From Apus apus (Eukaryota > Chordata > Aves > Apodiformes > Apodidae), in NCBI RefSeq assembly GCF_020740795.1, contig NC_067290.1:15854001-15918000 (forward strand): a stretch of DNA of 64,000 nt. Reading direction: 5' to 3'. This document shows, one piece after another, positions 52,601 to 63,358 of the stretch. How positions within the stretch are numbered: position 1 is the stretch's first letter; every line of letters begins with the position of its first letter. The notes below the pieces were generated by a model. It was given only the letters and a program-made list of their open reading frames with translations. It was not told where the DNA came from and searched no databases. Position numbers and translations under genes: made by a program.

Positions 52601-53914
52601 GTCTTATTACTGTATTCTTTGTTAACTTGAGGTGCTTGGTTACACAGCAGCTTGGTTACAACATTTCAGATTGCCATGTGGAACTATATGTGATTTGAAT
52701 TATGCTAATGTTTGGCAAATGTTAGGTCTTTTTTTCTCCCTTGGCTTTACAAAAGACAAAGTGGCCTTTATCTGTGTTCTTTTCATGAAGATTGCAGAGC
52801 ATGAGCTTTCATCTGAACTGCCATTATTTACAGTCTGTAGTTGTGACTCTGTGCAGTCAACAGAAGAGGGGTTTTATAATCTAATCACAAAACTAATGAT
52901 GAATCAGTAGCTTCATGCAAGTGTTCACCTGACATCCTTTTAAACAAATCAACCCAAACGTGTAACCCGGCCACCTGACACGAGTAGCTTCAAAATCCGT
53001 GTGCAGTACAAGACACAATTACTTGCTCAGATTTAACAACTTGCAAGCACTGAATTCTGAGACTCCACAGTCTGTAGGTGTCGTGTTGTGAAGGTGTTAA
53101 AGAACAGACAAATATTTCAGACACTTCAGGAGTGGAATCCTGAAAGGTTTTGTCCAACATTATTCAGCATGGTTTAGAACATTGTATTTCTGATATGCTT
53201 CAAATTCCCTCTTTTTCAGCGGCAATAGAAACTCCCAAGTAGATTTTACTCATGCTACTAGTATTTTTGCAATGCACTTGGAGGAAAGCAGGTGATGGTG
53301 CTAGGTTTTTTCATTCTGGGATCAAGGCTTTTGAAAGTTGGTAGACCATTTCTGTCTGTGGAAGAACATACCTGAAAGCTTAGTAGCAGTGGAATTGCTG
53401 TTCTGGAAATGAAGCATAAGTTATGTTTTATTTTTCCTCTCTCTTTTCAGGGGAATTTTTTCTCTGCTATGATCCTCAGAAGGATTACTGGGGATTTTTG
53501 ACCCCAATGACTGTGCCTAGAATCCAAGGCTTGGCAACTGTGTACAATGACTCCATCTACTACATAGCTGGAACCTGTGGAAACCATCAACGTATGTTTA
53601 CCGTAGAGGCCTATGACATTGAGCAAAACAAGTGGACTCGAAAAAAAGACTTTCCGTGTGATCAGTCCATTAATCCCTACATAAAACTTGTACTCCTCAA
53701 AAACAAACTCCATCTGTTTGTCAGAGCTACTCAAGTCACTGTTGAAGAACATGTTTTCAGAACCAGCAGGAAGAATTCACTCTACCAGTATGATGAGGTT
53801 ACTGACCAATGGCAAAAAGTGTACGAGACTCCAGACAGGCTCTGGGATTTAGGCCGGCATTTTGAATGTGTTGTTGCTAAATTGTATCCACAGTGTCTTC
53901 AGAAAGTTATTTAA
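46644..53914 (+). CDS. KBTBD8: KBTBD8, kelch repeat and BTB domain-containing protein 8 (four coding exons)
   Basis: KBTBD8 is a substrate adaptor for CUL3-RING ubiquitin ligases. In human and frog, CUL3-KBTBD8 monoubiquitylates the ribosome-biogenesis factors TCOF1 and NOLC1 and steers neural crest specification. Joining 46644-46659, 49001-49211, 49817-50931 and 53451-53914 gives 601 residues, the human length. In order come a short variable N-terminus (1-40), the BTB domain (about 40-147, with LTDIVVEV and [15 protein letters not shown]), the BACK domain (about 152-255) and a kelch propeller (about 328-601, with repeat cores IYIAGGY at 337 and LYAIGGR at 392). Tyr74 and Trp579, reported in human KBTBD8 as needed for CUL3 and substrate binding respectively, are both in place. 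The start has a strong Kozak context (A at -3, G at +4) and the protein begins MAALGEPSKF. No frameshift or missing exon is visible. Identification is from memory of the human protein, to which it is nearly identical. Confidence 0.97.
46660..49000 (+). other. KBTBD8 intron 1
   Basis: The intron is 2,341 bp, with GTCGGT at the donor and TTTTGTAG at the acceptor. Its first 400 bp belong to the CpG island and are G-run-rich on the coding strand, including a 13-bp repeat (GGGGTGCCTGTGG) twice at 46912-46937. The rest is AT-rich, with a (GTT)n run near 48206-48221 and an octamer-type ATGCAAAT near 48439. No coding sequence was seen in it. Confidence 0.85.
48206..48221. repeat. (GTT)n microsatellite in intron 1
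   Basis: Five GTT triplets within KBTBD8 intron 1. Confidence 0.8.
49001..49211 (+). CDS. KBTBD8: KBTBD8 coding exon 2 (N-terminus and start of BTB)
   Basis: Begins after TTTTGTAG and ends at CAG|GTACAA. It encodes residues 6-76, including the [14 protein letters not shown] segment and the first half of the BTB fold up to SPYF (Tyr74). Its phases join exactly to exons 1 and 3. It lacks an ATG-to-stop frame of its own and is found only by matching the protein. Confidence 0.95.
49212..49816 (+). other. KBTBD8 intron 2
   Basis: The intron is 605 bp, GTACAA at the 5' end and CTGTTGTAG at the 3' end, AT-rich. The reading frame of exon 3 happens to stay open about 100 bp into it, so an ATG-based gene model starting at 49719 would be wrong. 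Confidence 0.9.
49817..50931 (+). CDS. KBTBD8: KBTBD8 coding exon 3 (BTB, BACK, first kelch repeats)
   Basis: This large 1,115-bp exon encodes residues 76-448: the second half of BTB ([10 protein letters not shown]), the BACK domain ([14 protein letters not shown], then the IIRWFEHE helix) and the first kelch repeats. It ends at TTACAG followed by the donor GTAAGG. Retention of intron 3 would add only Lys-Val-Val before a stop at 50945, removing the rest of the propeller. Confidence 0.97.
50932..53450 (+). other. KBTBD8 intron 3
   Basis: The intron is 2,519 bp, GTAAGG to CTCTTTTCAG, with a good pyrimidine tract. It is AT-rich with only short chance open frames and no recognised repeat or RNA gene. 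Confidence 0.9.
53451..53914 (+). CDS. KBTBD8: KBTBD8 coding exon 4 (last kelch repeats, stop)
   Basis: Begins GGGAATTTTTTC, completing Gly448, and encodes the remaining propeller blades to the C-terminal CLQKVI and TAA at 53912-53914. It contains the [11 protein letters not shown] segment, where Trp579 is the substrate-binding residue reported for the human protein. It matches human KBTBD8 almost residue for residue here. Confidence 0.97.
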
Positions 53915-53920
53915 TTTAAT

Positions 53921-53942
53921 TTTTTTTTTTTTTTTTTTTTTT
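53921..53942. repeat. 22-T tract just after the stop codon
   Basis: An uninterrupted run of 22 T residues starts six bases after the KBTBD8 stop and is followed by CCAG, together resembling a strong 3' splice site. Confidence 0.95.
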
Positions 53943-54350
53943 CCAGTAACAAGCCTTAGTGATTTCAGTGGTAATCTGATGCTAGAGAAAACATGTCTTA
54001 AAGAAAACAAAGAAATTCTGTCAGTATTTATTGTAAGCTGAAACAGACAGTTTTTTGTACATGGGGATGGGTGCTCTTTAAAGGTTGCAGTCTGGGGAGG
54101 GAATTACTGGTTCAGTTTCATATTTACTGATATTTTCCTGAGAAATGAGGAGGTTACAAAGTGCAATTATCAACACTTTTTTTTTTCTGGTAAACACTTA
54201 ATCATGCCATACTAGAGGGGTGTTTTTTGTGGTAAGAGCAAATTAAGTGGAAGAGCCAGGATAACTATGCACTACAGTGAAAGAAAATCTAGCATTAATA
54301 GCTAAGGATGTCCAAGATGCTTTGAAGTGACTTTTCTTTTTTTCTCTCTC

Positions 54351-54370
54351 TTTTTTTTTTTTTTTTTTTT
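54351..54370. repeat. 20-T tract in 3' UTR
   Basis: Twenty consecutive T residues after a CT-rich lead. A further run of 16 T lies at 54434-54449. Confidence 0.9.
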
Positions 54371-55788
54371 AAATACGGGTAAAATTTGAGGCAATATCAC
54401 TGATTTTGGTTTGGGTTGTTTGTTGCTTTGTTGTTTTTTTTTTTTTTTTAATTTTAGAATGAAGTTACATAGAGAAATGGTAGATCCTGATTCATAATGA
54501 TTTTTTTTTGTACTGTTTTTGAAGTCTGCTAAGATGTTTGTGATGTTGTTTGTGCGCTACAATTTGGGAGAAAAACTCAAGTCAGAATTGGATCATGGAG
54601 TGACTTTGCCTCAGGTGGAGGCCTATTCAGAGTACTGAACCACTTCCTCACTGGATTTTTGTTAAAATTGAGCTTAATGGTGGAGGGGAGAAAAAAATCC
54701 CAACACCTAATTTTTGCCACTTAGATGTAGTGCTGTAAAAATTTTTTTTAACACTGCTCCAATCTTTTTTTTTCATCCCATAAAGGGCTTTAACCCAAAA
54801 GTTGATGGTGCTAGTACATTTTTAATACTTGTTTGTGTGAAATGGGCTAGCCTTATGCTACTGTTTAAGACAGCCTGTTATTTTTCATGGAGTGTGTGTC
54901 TGTCTTCAGGCCCTGTCCTGTCATCATATTGTCTTTTTTAACAGAACATTTTTACTGCAGTGGTATTCTTGCACAGAGTGGTGACAGGATATGGCCTTAA
55001 TAATATGGATTCTTTTTTTTTTCTTTTTGTGTGGAGTGTTCATTCTGCCTCCACCAAAGTACAGTGCTGTGTGCAGAATTGGCACATGCTCCAATGATTT
55101 GGAAAAGTGTGGCACAACTTTACAAGTTGTTTTTCTTTTCTCCCTGCAATCGAGCCCTCAAATACCTTCTGTTTCAGTCTGATCTATAATGTGAAAATTT
55201 GCACTACTGAGCTGTCTTCATTATCCAGTGTATTAAAGCAAATTTGACAATAAGTACCCATGGCTTAAGTAATCCTAGATGGAAATATAGAATAAGGATC
55301 CAATGGATTGCAACACTTTTCTCTATGTATTTAACATTTTGCTTATTTTCAAAGAAGTAAATATGTTCAAAGTTCAGCCTCTACTTCAGTAGTGAAAACT
55401 GGATTTAAAAAGGAGAAGATGAATCCTACAACACATCAGCTGTAACTTGCCAGGTTTGATTTGTTAGAGCTCTCATTTTTGCAGAGCTGCGGTTACGTTA
55501 CCTTACTCTTCCCTATTTACTTAAATTGACCTAACTAAACCAGTTAACTTGAAATGGCAGTGGCCATCACTGGCTGTAAGTGCTTACCATTATCTGGCTT
55601 AACAGCTGATATTTCAGGAAGCCAAATATTTAGCTCATTGTTTATCCCCCTGGCATGGCTGAGGATTTGGATAATGTTCGTTTACTATGTGGTCTTACTG
55701 TTCCCCAATGGAATCTTCCTAATACACGAAAATACTTTCCTGGTTCTATTTCTTAACTCTTGCACAAAATGTTTAAAAGGCAAAAACA

Positions 55789-55826
55789 AATAAAAAAAAC
55801 TGTGAAATGAAAAGGAAAAAAATAAA
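55789..55826 (+). promoter_or_regulatory. Candidate proximal polyadenylation signals
   Basis: Two AATAAA hexamers at 55789-55794 and 55821-55826 could end a shorter KBTBD8 mRNA with a 3' UTR of about 1.9 kb. The sequence between them is A-rich, so one or both may be incidental. Confidence 0.4.
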
Positions 55827-57165
55827 GAAGCCTCTTTGCATTACATACCTCATCTTCCTGAGATTCACCAAACCACTTCTTTCCAATGTGAGCACCTGAA
55901 TTTTTATTTTTCTTTCCTGAAGTTGACAATTCTTGCTAGGACTGCATTTTCCAACAGTGTTGAGGTGTGTTGTTTCTTTGCTTATTCTTCTGGATACTGT
56001 TTTACATAGATCCATAGCCAAGAATAAGAGGTGGTTTCTTTTAAAGTACAACTCATTTCGTTTTTCCAATTACCCTTGGTCCTTGGCTAGCTCTCCTTGC
56101 TCTGTTGTAGGCCTCTAGCTGCAAACTTTCTGAAGCACCCTCCCTAGCAGTGTTGCATTTGTGTGTAAAACCATTTTTTTTTTAATTTGCAAAGTGTTAT
56201 GTAACTTTTTTTTTCCTTGGGTTTTTTTAAATTGTTTTTGTTTGGGTTTATTTTTTAAGCTTGTTTGAGTATTTACAAGAATTCTTGCTGCTTTTTGACA
56301 ATCTTCTATATTTATTTAGTAGAACAAATTTCAATATATTACTTGAAACTATGAAATAGAATTGAGTTAGCAATTGACTGGTCATGTGATGTATAGAAGT
56401 ACAATATGCTGTGGTTCATTCTGCAGTAGGTTTGTTAATTTTGTTTATCTGCACTAAAGTACGAAGATCTCCATTCTGTTTAACCATTCAAACTGAGGGT
56501 GTGATCCAAGTCTGTAATGTGTTTAAAAGCTAAATCCTGGAACTTGCTGTGGGAGTAGAATATACTGAATCTTTTGCATGAGGAGTTTGTTGAGACAGTA
56601 ATGTAGCTGTGACATTTTGCCAATTCTTAAATGCTTCTACGTTTTGCTGAGAGTCAGATTCCTGGTCAAGTTTTGCTTTAGAGTCAAGCTTAGATAAACT
56701 CACACAGCACAAAACAAGACCTGATTGCACCAAAGGTACTGATAATATTGAAACAGCGATCTGTACATTTTCCCCACTTGGTATTTTTTCTGCATTCAGT
56801 TATTTCCCTTTATTAAATGAATTTCTAGCATTGTAAGGACTTATGTGAGTGTAAATCTCTTTTCCAAAATGATTAGTTACTTTAGAAGGAAACATTTTGT
56901 AATTTCCACTCAATTCCATCTGTAAAACTTAGAATAACTAAGAGCAGTTTTTGGTGCACCAACCATGCAGTGTGTGTATGTTCTACAAGAAGCTGAAGAG
57001 CTCCCTGTTCGTAAGGCCGTTTAGAAAAGGCATCCAACATTCAGTGCTCAGGTATGTTAGTAAGAAGTACTGTAGTCCTCTGAGGGCAAATGTGTGGATT
57101 TTTAAACATTTTGCCATAATTGCACAATTTTGCATTTTTACTTAATGTCATGTTATGTTTCTTAA

Positions 57166-57171
57166 AATAAA
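57166..57171 (+). promoter_or_regulatory. Candidate distal polyadenylation signal
   Basis: AATAAA followed within 25-40 bases by a GT-rich stretch (GGTTTTGTG) is the canonical arrangement. Cleavage would fall near 57185-57195. Confidence 0.55.
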
Positions 57172-57199
57172 CCTATTGTTGAAATACAATGGAGTTCAA

Positions 57200-60100
57200 C
57201 TGGTTTTGTGATAAATCTCCTACGTGCATCTTAGTCAATTTCTGCATTAACCCAATGGTTTAACTTTTTGATTCTTGTTTGGTGGTTCTCTTCCTGCCCT
57301 TGTGTGTCTGTAAAGTCACTTCTAAGGCAGCACTGGGTTCTGGCTGGAGGTGGAAGGTGCTTTGAACTGCTTTTTTTGTTCCTTGTAGCTGTTCAGGTCT
57401 AACTTCTCATTTGCTTGCACACAGGTGGTATTGTCTTGTTCCTTCCTGTGCCTTTGGCTGGAGCTGACATCCCAGCAGGATTGTCAAGTAGGGCTTTCCA
57501 GTCTGATACTACTGTATATTGGAAAACCCTGAGACACTTTGTACTGAATTTCCCAGTGTTCTTACTTAGTAGGGAAGTTACTTCCCAGGTGGTAAAAAGG
57601 GAGGGAGAGAGCACAGTGATGTTGGCTCCAAAGGAGTCTGCTGCGGAGCTTGGAGCATGAGGCCTCCTCTCCCCTAGCTGTTTAAGCAAAACTACAGCAT
57701 TATATGTGGCTTCTGATGTGGTGATGATACTTAGAAGATCTACTTGTAAATTATAATTTTTATTTGAGAACGTTTGTTCCCTTTCAGAGGCTGTGTAATG
57801 ACTTTAGCAGTGATGCTGAGTCATTGCAACCTGGGGAAACAACATGAAGCTCCCTTGTTGGGGAAGGTGCTGCTATTGTCAGGTTCTTGCATGCATTATT
57901 TCCATCCTCCCAGCCCCTCAGCCTGTAAACTTGTCTGGGTATGATTTGAAGACTGTACCTGACAGTCTGGTCACAGCAGAAGCAATTCAGGAGTCTGGGC
58001 TAGTGGTGGTGGTGTGTCTTCAGATGAGCTCTGGCAGGCTGACGTGGCAGACTGCTCCTGAGCTCTGCAGTGTGGTACCCACCTTCCTGGAGGCTTCTGC
58101 ATGGTGATCCCAACCTTGGGTGAGTTTGTGCTGACAGACCCACACTCACCAGTTCAGAATGGCACACTCTCCAGTTGGACTGAGCAAGAGTCTGCACCCA
58201 GGGGTCCCAGCCACTTTGTATACAACATGCACTGGACAATCTTTATCTTCCCTGTTTGCAGCTTCTTGTTGCTGGGAAGACTTCTCCAGAAAAATTACCC
58301 AGCAGAGTGAAGGTATTGCTTGCCTTCCTGTATTCCTGTCCAGATTTACAACTGCTCTGTGAAAAACGAACAACGTGTCCTCTTGAAGACCTAGCAGAAA
58401 AAGTGATGAAGCCAGCAAAGAGAGGTAGGCTTGCTGTTAACTTACTTTAGTGGGCTGAACAAATCAGCCCCACACACTGAACTGTACATGTTGTCTACTT
58501 GCTTCCACATTGGAGGACTCAGCTGGGACCATGAAATACTAATGGCTGCTGTTAAGCAGATCTAACTAGATTTGGTTGTACTTTTATGCTTTCTCTGTAA
58601 TTTGCTAATAGTGGCTGAGAGTCCAAATTGTCCATCCCCAGTATGGAGATGGATAGTAAGAGCATCCTGACCCTCCCTGTCTGCTGTCTCCTCTGTTTGG
58701 AGAACTTTAGCACTGTCCAAAACCCTGAAATTATCCAGGAAGACCCTTGAGCGCCATGTGATGGTTCTGCCTTCCTGAAGACGGTTCTCTCTTCCTTAGA
58801 ACAAATCAAGTCAGGGTCCACAATGTGGGCAAAGCTAAAGCTTCAGAAGCTAACTGGAATTATCTCCTCGTAAGTGTTTGTTTTTTTTTTTAACTGGAGA
58901 GGAAAAGAAACTGAACTGAGTAGTTGTATCAGAAGCCTTGGTGAGTGCCTTGCTCTTCAGAGACATCACTTGGTTCTTGTGCTTCACTGCAGTGCTCGTG
59001 GCTCCTTCAAAAACGTGTCAATGTGTCTTTGAGTTAACAAGTAGCTGTTGTCTGTTTTATAAAAGACATTTATGGAGAAGTCTGCAAACTTTCAGCTAAG
59101 TCATCAAAGTAATACCTGGAAGGCACTTCGGGTTTGGTCCCACAGGGAGTGGGACCTGAGCCAAAGCTGGGACAGCAGCAGTTCAACTGCATGCTTTGCT
59201 TCTCTAATTTCTCCTTTGCTCTAATGGAAAAGAGAATAGATAAATGAATTGGGCCCCAGTGCCCCACATTTCCTAGTAGCTCTTGTGAAATCCTTTTAAC
59301 ACTTGGCATGCATTGTAATGTGAAATAGTGCACAACAATGGATGAGAGAACTTTACAAGGTCAAGTTAACCTGGTCAGGTACGGGGAGGGCTGGCAGATA
59401 ACTAAAGGAGCAGCTTTGCCAAAGGTTTCCAAATGATTATACCCTCTAACTACTGAAGAGGATTTTCCTTCTTTGAACACTACAGTAAATTCTGATCTAT
59501 TTTTTTGAAAAGAGAAATAGATGAGCACTTGAAAACAGTTTCTGCCCTGGGATGGACGGAATTATTTTCTGGCTGTGTTGCTTTTCCTTTTGGGCATCCT
59601 TTGGGAAGGAAGGCATGCTATTCTGAAAGCATTTCCTGGAGGAACACATACCCCAAAATAGAGAAGCATTGCTTAAGTGTACAAATCCACCAGGTTTGTT
59701 CTGCTGCAGTCCACTTCCATGAAGCCATGCTCTGGTTCCTCACAGCCCTTACAGCTCTGAAGAAGTACACTCATATGTGCTCTGTGCAGAGGAGTGTCTC
59801 AGTTGCAGACCTGTGTGCAGTCAGTAAGTGGAGAAATAATCACCCAGTCATTTCTTTCTCCTTTTCTGTTTGCAACATGGACTCCCCTCCCTGTATCTCA
59901 GGGGAAGAGTTGGACCAACAGACCTTGAACCTCCCTGCTTTCTTAACCTGTAGGTAAGGTCCCATGTGCCTCACTGCTGATTTACATGTTTCTGTACTTT
60001 ACACAAATAAGAATGCAAATATCCACTGCAGGAGGCAGGTATTTATTAACTTTAGCTAAGTTTATGTGATCAAGCTACAGTTTAACATGTTATTTCAGAA

Positions 60101-63100
60101 GCAGCAAAGCTAACTGATTTCTAGTCTGTATCTCTATAGGGGATTTTCTGAATCATAACAAAGGTGGTGTTTCCCTGAGGGGGGTGGCAGTGGGATCTCT
60201 TTCCTTTTTAGCCACCTGACTGCACACATAACTTGTGCAGACTCTTTACAATTTTGAAAGCTTTGGCCCTCCACAAAATGTAGTGTAAACCAGGCACCAT
60301 CTCAGAAGTTGAGATGTGTGTGGATGCAGATAGGGAGAGTTATTGAGCACATGTACAAAACCCTAAATACTTTGTTTCCTCATGGAAAAAATGCTAAAAA
60401 TCCCCACTAGGAGATCATGAGGCTGGGTTTGTTTTTGAAGGGCTAGGCAGCTTCCTGCACTTCATAAGCTTTGAGTAAACAAGGTATAGACGTGTCAAAG
60501 AGGAACAAAAGGGAAATAGATGAAGCGTGATGTTCTACTCTTTATAGTACCTGAGTGATGGTGAGGCCTTCCTAGCATGGAAGGACCGTTGCCATGTGGA
60601 ATTCTACAAAAGTGGGTCACAGGTTTCTCCTCCACCCTGCTGCCTTCAGTGGCTGTGGACCAGGACTCAGCCTGCCCCACAGCCACACCAGGTTAAGGGG
60701 AGGGGGGACATGTGCCCTGACAACCCCAGTTACCGACTTTACAGTGTGGAGTCTGACCTGCTAAAAGACAGTATGTGCTTATTTAGATGTCTAAGTGTCA
60801 CTGAGTGCTAGCAATGATAACATACCTGTAAAACATCAACCAAAATTGTACCAAATAAATCCATTTAAAGGAGCACTCTGCATGTTCCCATGTCTCCTTA
60901 GACCTGCACATGACCTCTGTTCTGCAGCTCTTACTGTCACAGAAAGCAGGCAATGTCCAGTCCAAATGTTAGAATGATGAACTGTGTGCTTAGTTTGTGC
61001 CAACATTTGATTATTTTTAAATGATACATATAGTTTTTAATTATTTATAAACTCAATTCTGAATTTCGTTAGATTGATTAATTTGATGTCAAGATGGTAT
61101 GTGATACATCAGCTGCAGAAAAAGTATTTCCAGATAACTTTTGAATCACTTTCTACTCTTCCAGTTTGATTTTATTTGTATTACATCAGTAATAGATTTC
61201 TTCAAAGATTCTGAAAATTTCAGGAGCAGGAGTATTTGGTGAGCATCAAATTAACCTTGTTTCACTAAACTGTATTTACTCTGCAAATTTACATTTTGCT
61301 TTTCTTAAAACAAGTGAAAGATGGATCACATTACATCCAAGCTAGTACATGGAGAGCCAAGTGTTAAGAAGAGTCATCTGATCAGTCATTTAAATTTCAG
61401 TTTTTCACAGGCAAATGTAATAGTAACATTTCTTCTGCTTTTATCCATCTTAACCACTGACGGAGGTGACCAAGGGTTTCCAAAGTGATTTTGAAAAGCA
61501 GTCTCAGTAGCTTGAATTGCTATTGTGTCAGAAGCACATGCAAATGGTCACAGCCCAGTATCTATCAGCAGGAAACCTTCATAGTTTAGGCAATTGGTAT
61601 TAACACAGAGGTGGAAGGAGGGACAACGTAATTTAACAAAGGCAAATTAATATTTTGATTTGGTAAAGCACCAGTCTAAAATGGCTCAGAGCCCAGGGAA
61701 CTATCAAGAGTCTGCAAGCAAAGGAGAAAGCACATTTTTGGAAGTAAAAGACCAGCAGTGTAGAAGTTAATTCTAACACTCGAAAGGAATTTCACCTTCT
61801 GCAATGCCGTTAAGTTTTTGCAATAACATTATTCCTAAAGTTACCTTGGATGAATAATTTTTCCTCTCTGTTTACCTTTCTGCTGAGTTTTCTGCTCAGA
61901 CTGGATGAGAACTTTACCTTGGGCCACCCACAGTCAGCTTCTTCCCTGTATTTTTCTTGTGCTTAAGTGATGTGTTGCAGCCTCTGGATTATAAACACGG
62001 CAGGGGAATGTTTTAAATCCCCCAAATGGGGCTTTGCAATGTAAGTCTTGTGGAAACATTCCTACTGAAACTGGATTATACAAACCTCTGCAAAGCATGG
62101 ACTTGCTTTGAGGACATTGCCCACTCACTAGTCCAAGTCAACTGCTTGGTTACTGGTAAAAAAAGTTCAGGAACTTTCTGCATCCCCTTACCTCACTCCA
62201 GGGTGAAATTTACCCCTTGAAAAGTGTTGCTGTGGCCTGTGAATCCTTTCATTTGTTCTTGAGTGATGGAAGTAAGTCTGACTCAGGATTTTAGGTGACT
62301 TGGAGATCATGCAAGAGATTTCAGCCAGAAAGTTAAAATTCCCATATCAGATGGGCCAAGACAGGGGCTTTCTGTATGTGAGTTGCCTCAGAGGACGGCA
62401 AGAGGAGAGCCTGTGGAAACGTCTTGTGAAGAAAGAATAAGTTAATATGTGCAGGGAAGAGAGGAAGGGAAAAAAAAGGATATGTGACAAATAATTTATT
62501 AACATCCACAAAGATCTGAGAGAGGTCAGCATTCCGACTGCTGTAAAAGGAGTGTTCACCCTGAGTTTGTCCCTAGTGGGTGAGGGGCCATCCCTGTTCA
62601 GGAAAGGTTAGTTAATGTGGGATGCAGTTGCCTTTGGATGTAATTTGAGGGGTCGGGTGGCCGAGGGTGTTGCAAGTTACAGAAAGGTCTTGCATTTGAG
62701 GATACAGCCTCTGATCTCAACCTTTGCTCTCAGCTGCATCTGGGGTGGGGGAAGAGTTTAGCAGATGGCTTTAAAAGCTGAGCAGGTCACTGGCAGGGGA
62801 GCCAGCAAGAGGAGTGACTCCAGGAGGGAAGTGCGAGTAGTGCCCACCTCTGCCGAAGGGAGAGCAGACCCACTGCGTGGCGGTCAGTCAGTCTGTGTGT
62901 CTGGTGTGGTGGCTTGCTTGGCTTGAGGGCAACTTGGCACCAGGGACTCCTTGATCAGCAGGGCAACCTATGCTAGGCTTACTTTGGTTTTGTCATGGTG
63001 CTTTCAGCTAACAACAACAACAACAATCCCAACTGCGTTAAACAAACGCCGAAAATAATTGTATAGTCCAAGAATAGTCCCTGGTTGATTTGGTTATAGA

Positions 63101-63270
63101 ATGGAGGTGGTTGTGTATGTGAATTCCAAAAGACGAAAGTTCAAAAAATTAAGCTGGCAATACTATTTGGATTAAGATGTAAGGGCCTTGATTGTGCAAG
63201 AGACCTGGAATCCTGTATTTTGAAGTTGTTGATAGTAGCCTCAGCCAGTTTCCTAAAGAGGAGGGCAGAG
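57200..63270. other. Intergenic downstream of KBTBD8, no gene recognised
   Basis: Non-coding sequence with chance open frames only, the longest being 150 codons at 59505-59957 (+) with no recognisable domain. By known synteny SUCLG2 should lie further on, in the opposite orientation, but I see no SUCLG2 exon here. A short (AAC)n run lies at 63009-63026. Confidence 0.55.
63009..63026. repeat. (AAC)n microsatellite
   Basis: About six AAC triplets. Confidence 0.8.
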
Positions 63271-63358
63271 CAGTGGAACAATTGTGTCCCTGCTCATAGC
63301 AGGGAGGTTGAAACCTGATGATCTTTAAGGTCCCTTCCAACCTTAACCATTCCACGAT
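63271..63358 (+). mobile_element. CR1 LINE 3'-end fragment
   Basis: The series CAGTGGAACAA..GTGTCCCTGCTCATAGCAG, GGAGGTTG, CCTGATGATCTTTAAGGTCC and CTTCCAACC..AACCATTC matches the end of bird CR1 in sense orientation. It is severely 5'-truncated. The usual terminal octamer repeat (ATTCTATG type) has decayed to ATTCCACGATAA. Confidence 0.85.

Larger units (their letters stand above)
53915..57190 (+). other. Probable KBTBD8 3' UTR
   Basis: AT-rich sequence without coding potential follows the stop and contains several long T tracts. Candidate polyadenylation signals lie at 55232 (ATTAAA), 55789 and 55821 (AATAAA) and 57166 (AATAAA). The last is followed by a GT-rich stretch and is my choice for the main distal end. 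The extent is inferred; transcript evidence would settle it. Confidence 0.5.

Noticed and set aside
59505..59957. 150-codon + strand open frame downstream of KBTBD8
   Set aside because: No recognisable family; the cysteine- and histidine-rich wording has no zinc-finger spacing. I also considered and excluded a SUCLG2 exon.
62650..62680. GTCGGGTGGCCGAGGG, reminiscent of a Leu/Ser tRNA D-arm
   Set aside because: No matching acceptor stem, anticodon arm or T-loop follows at tRNA spacing.
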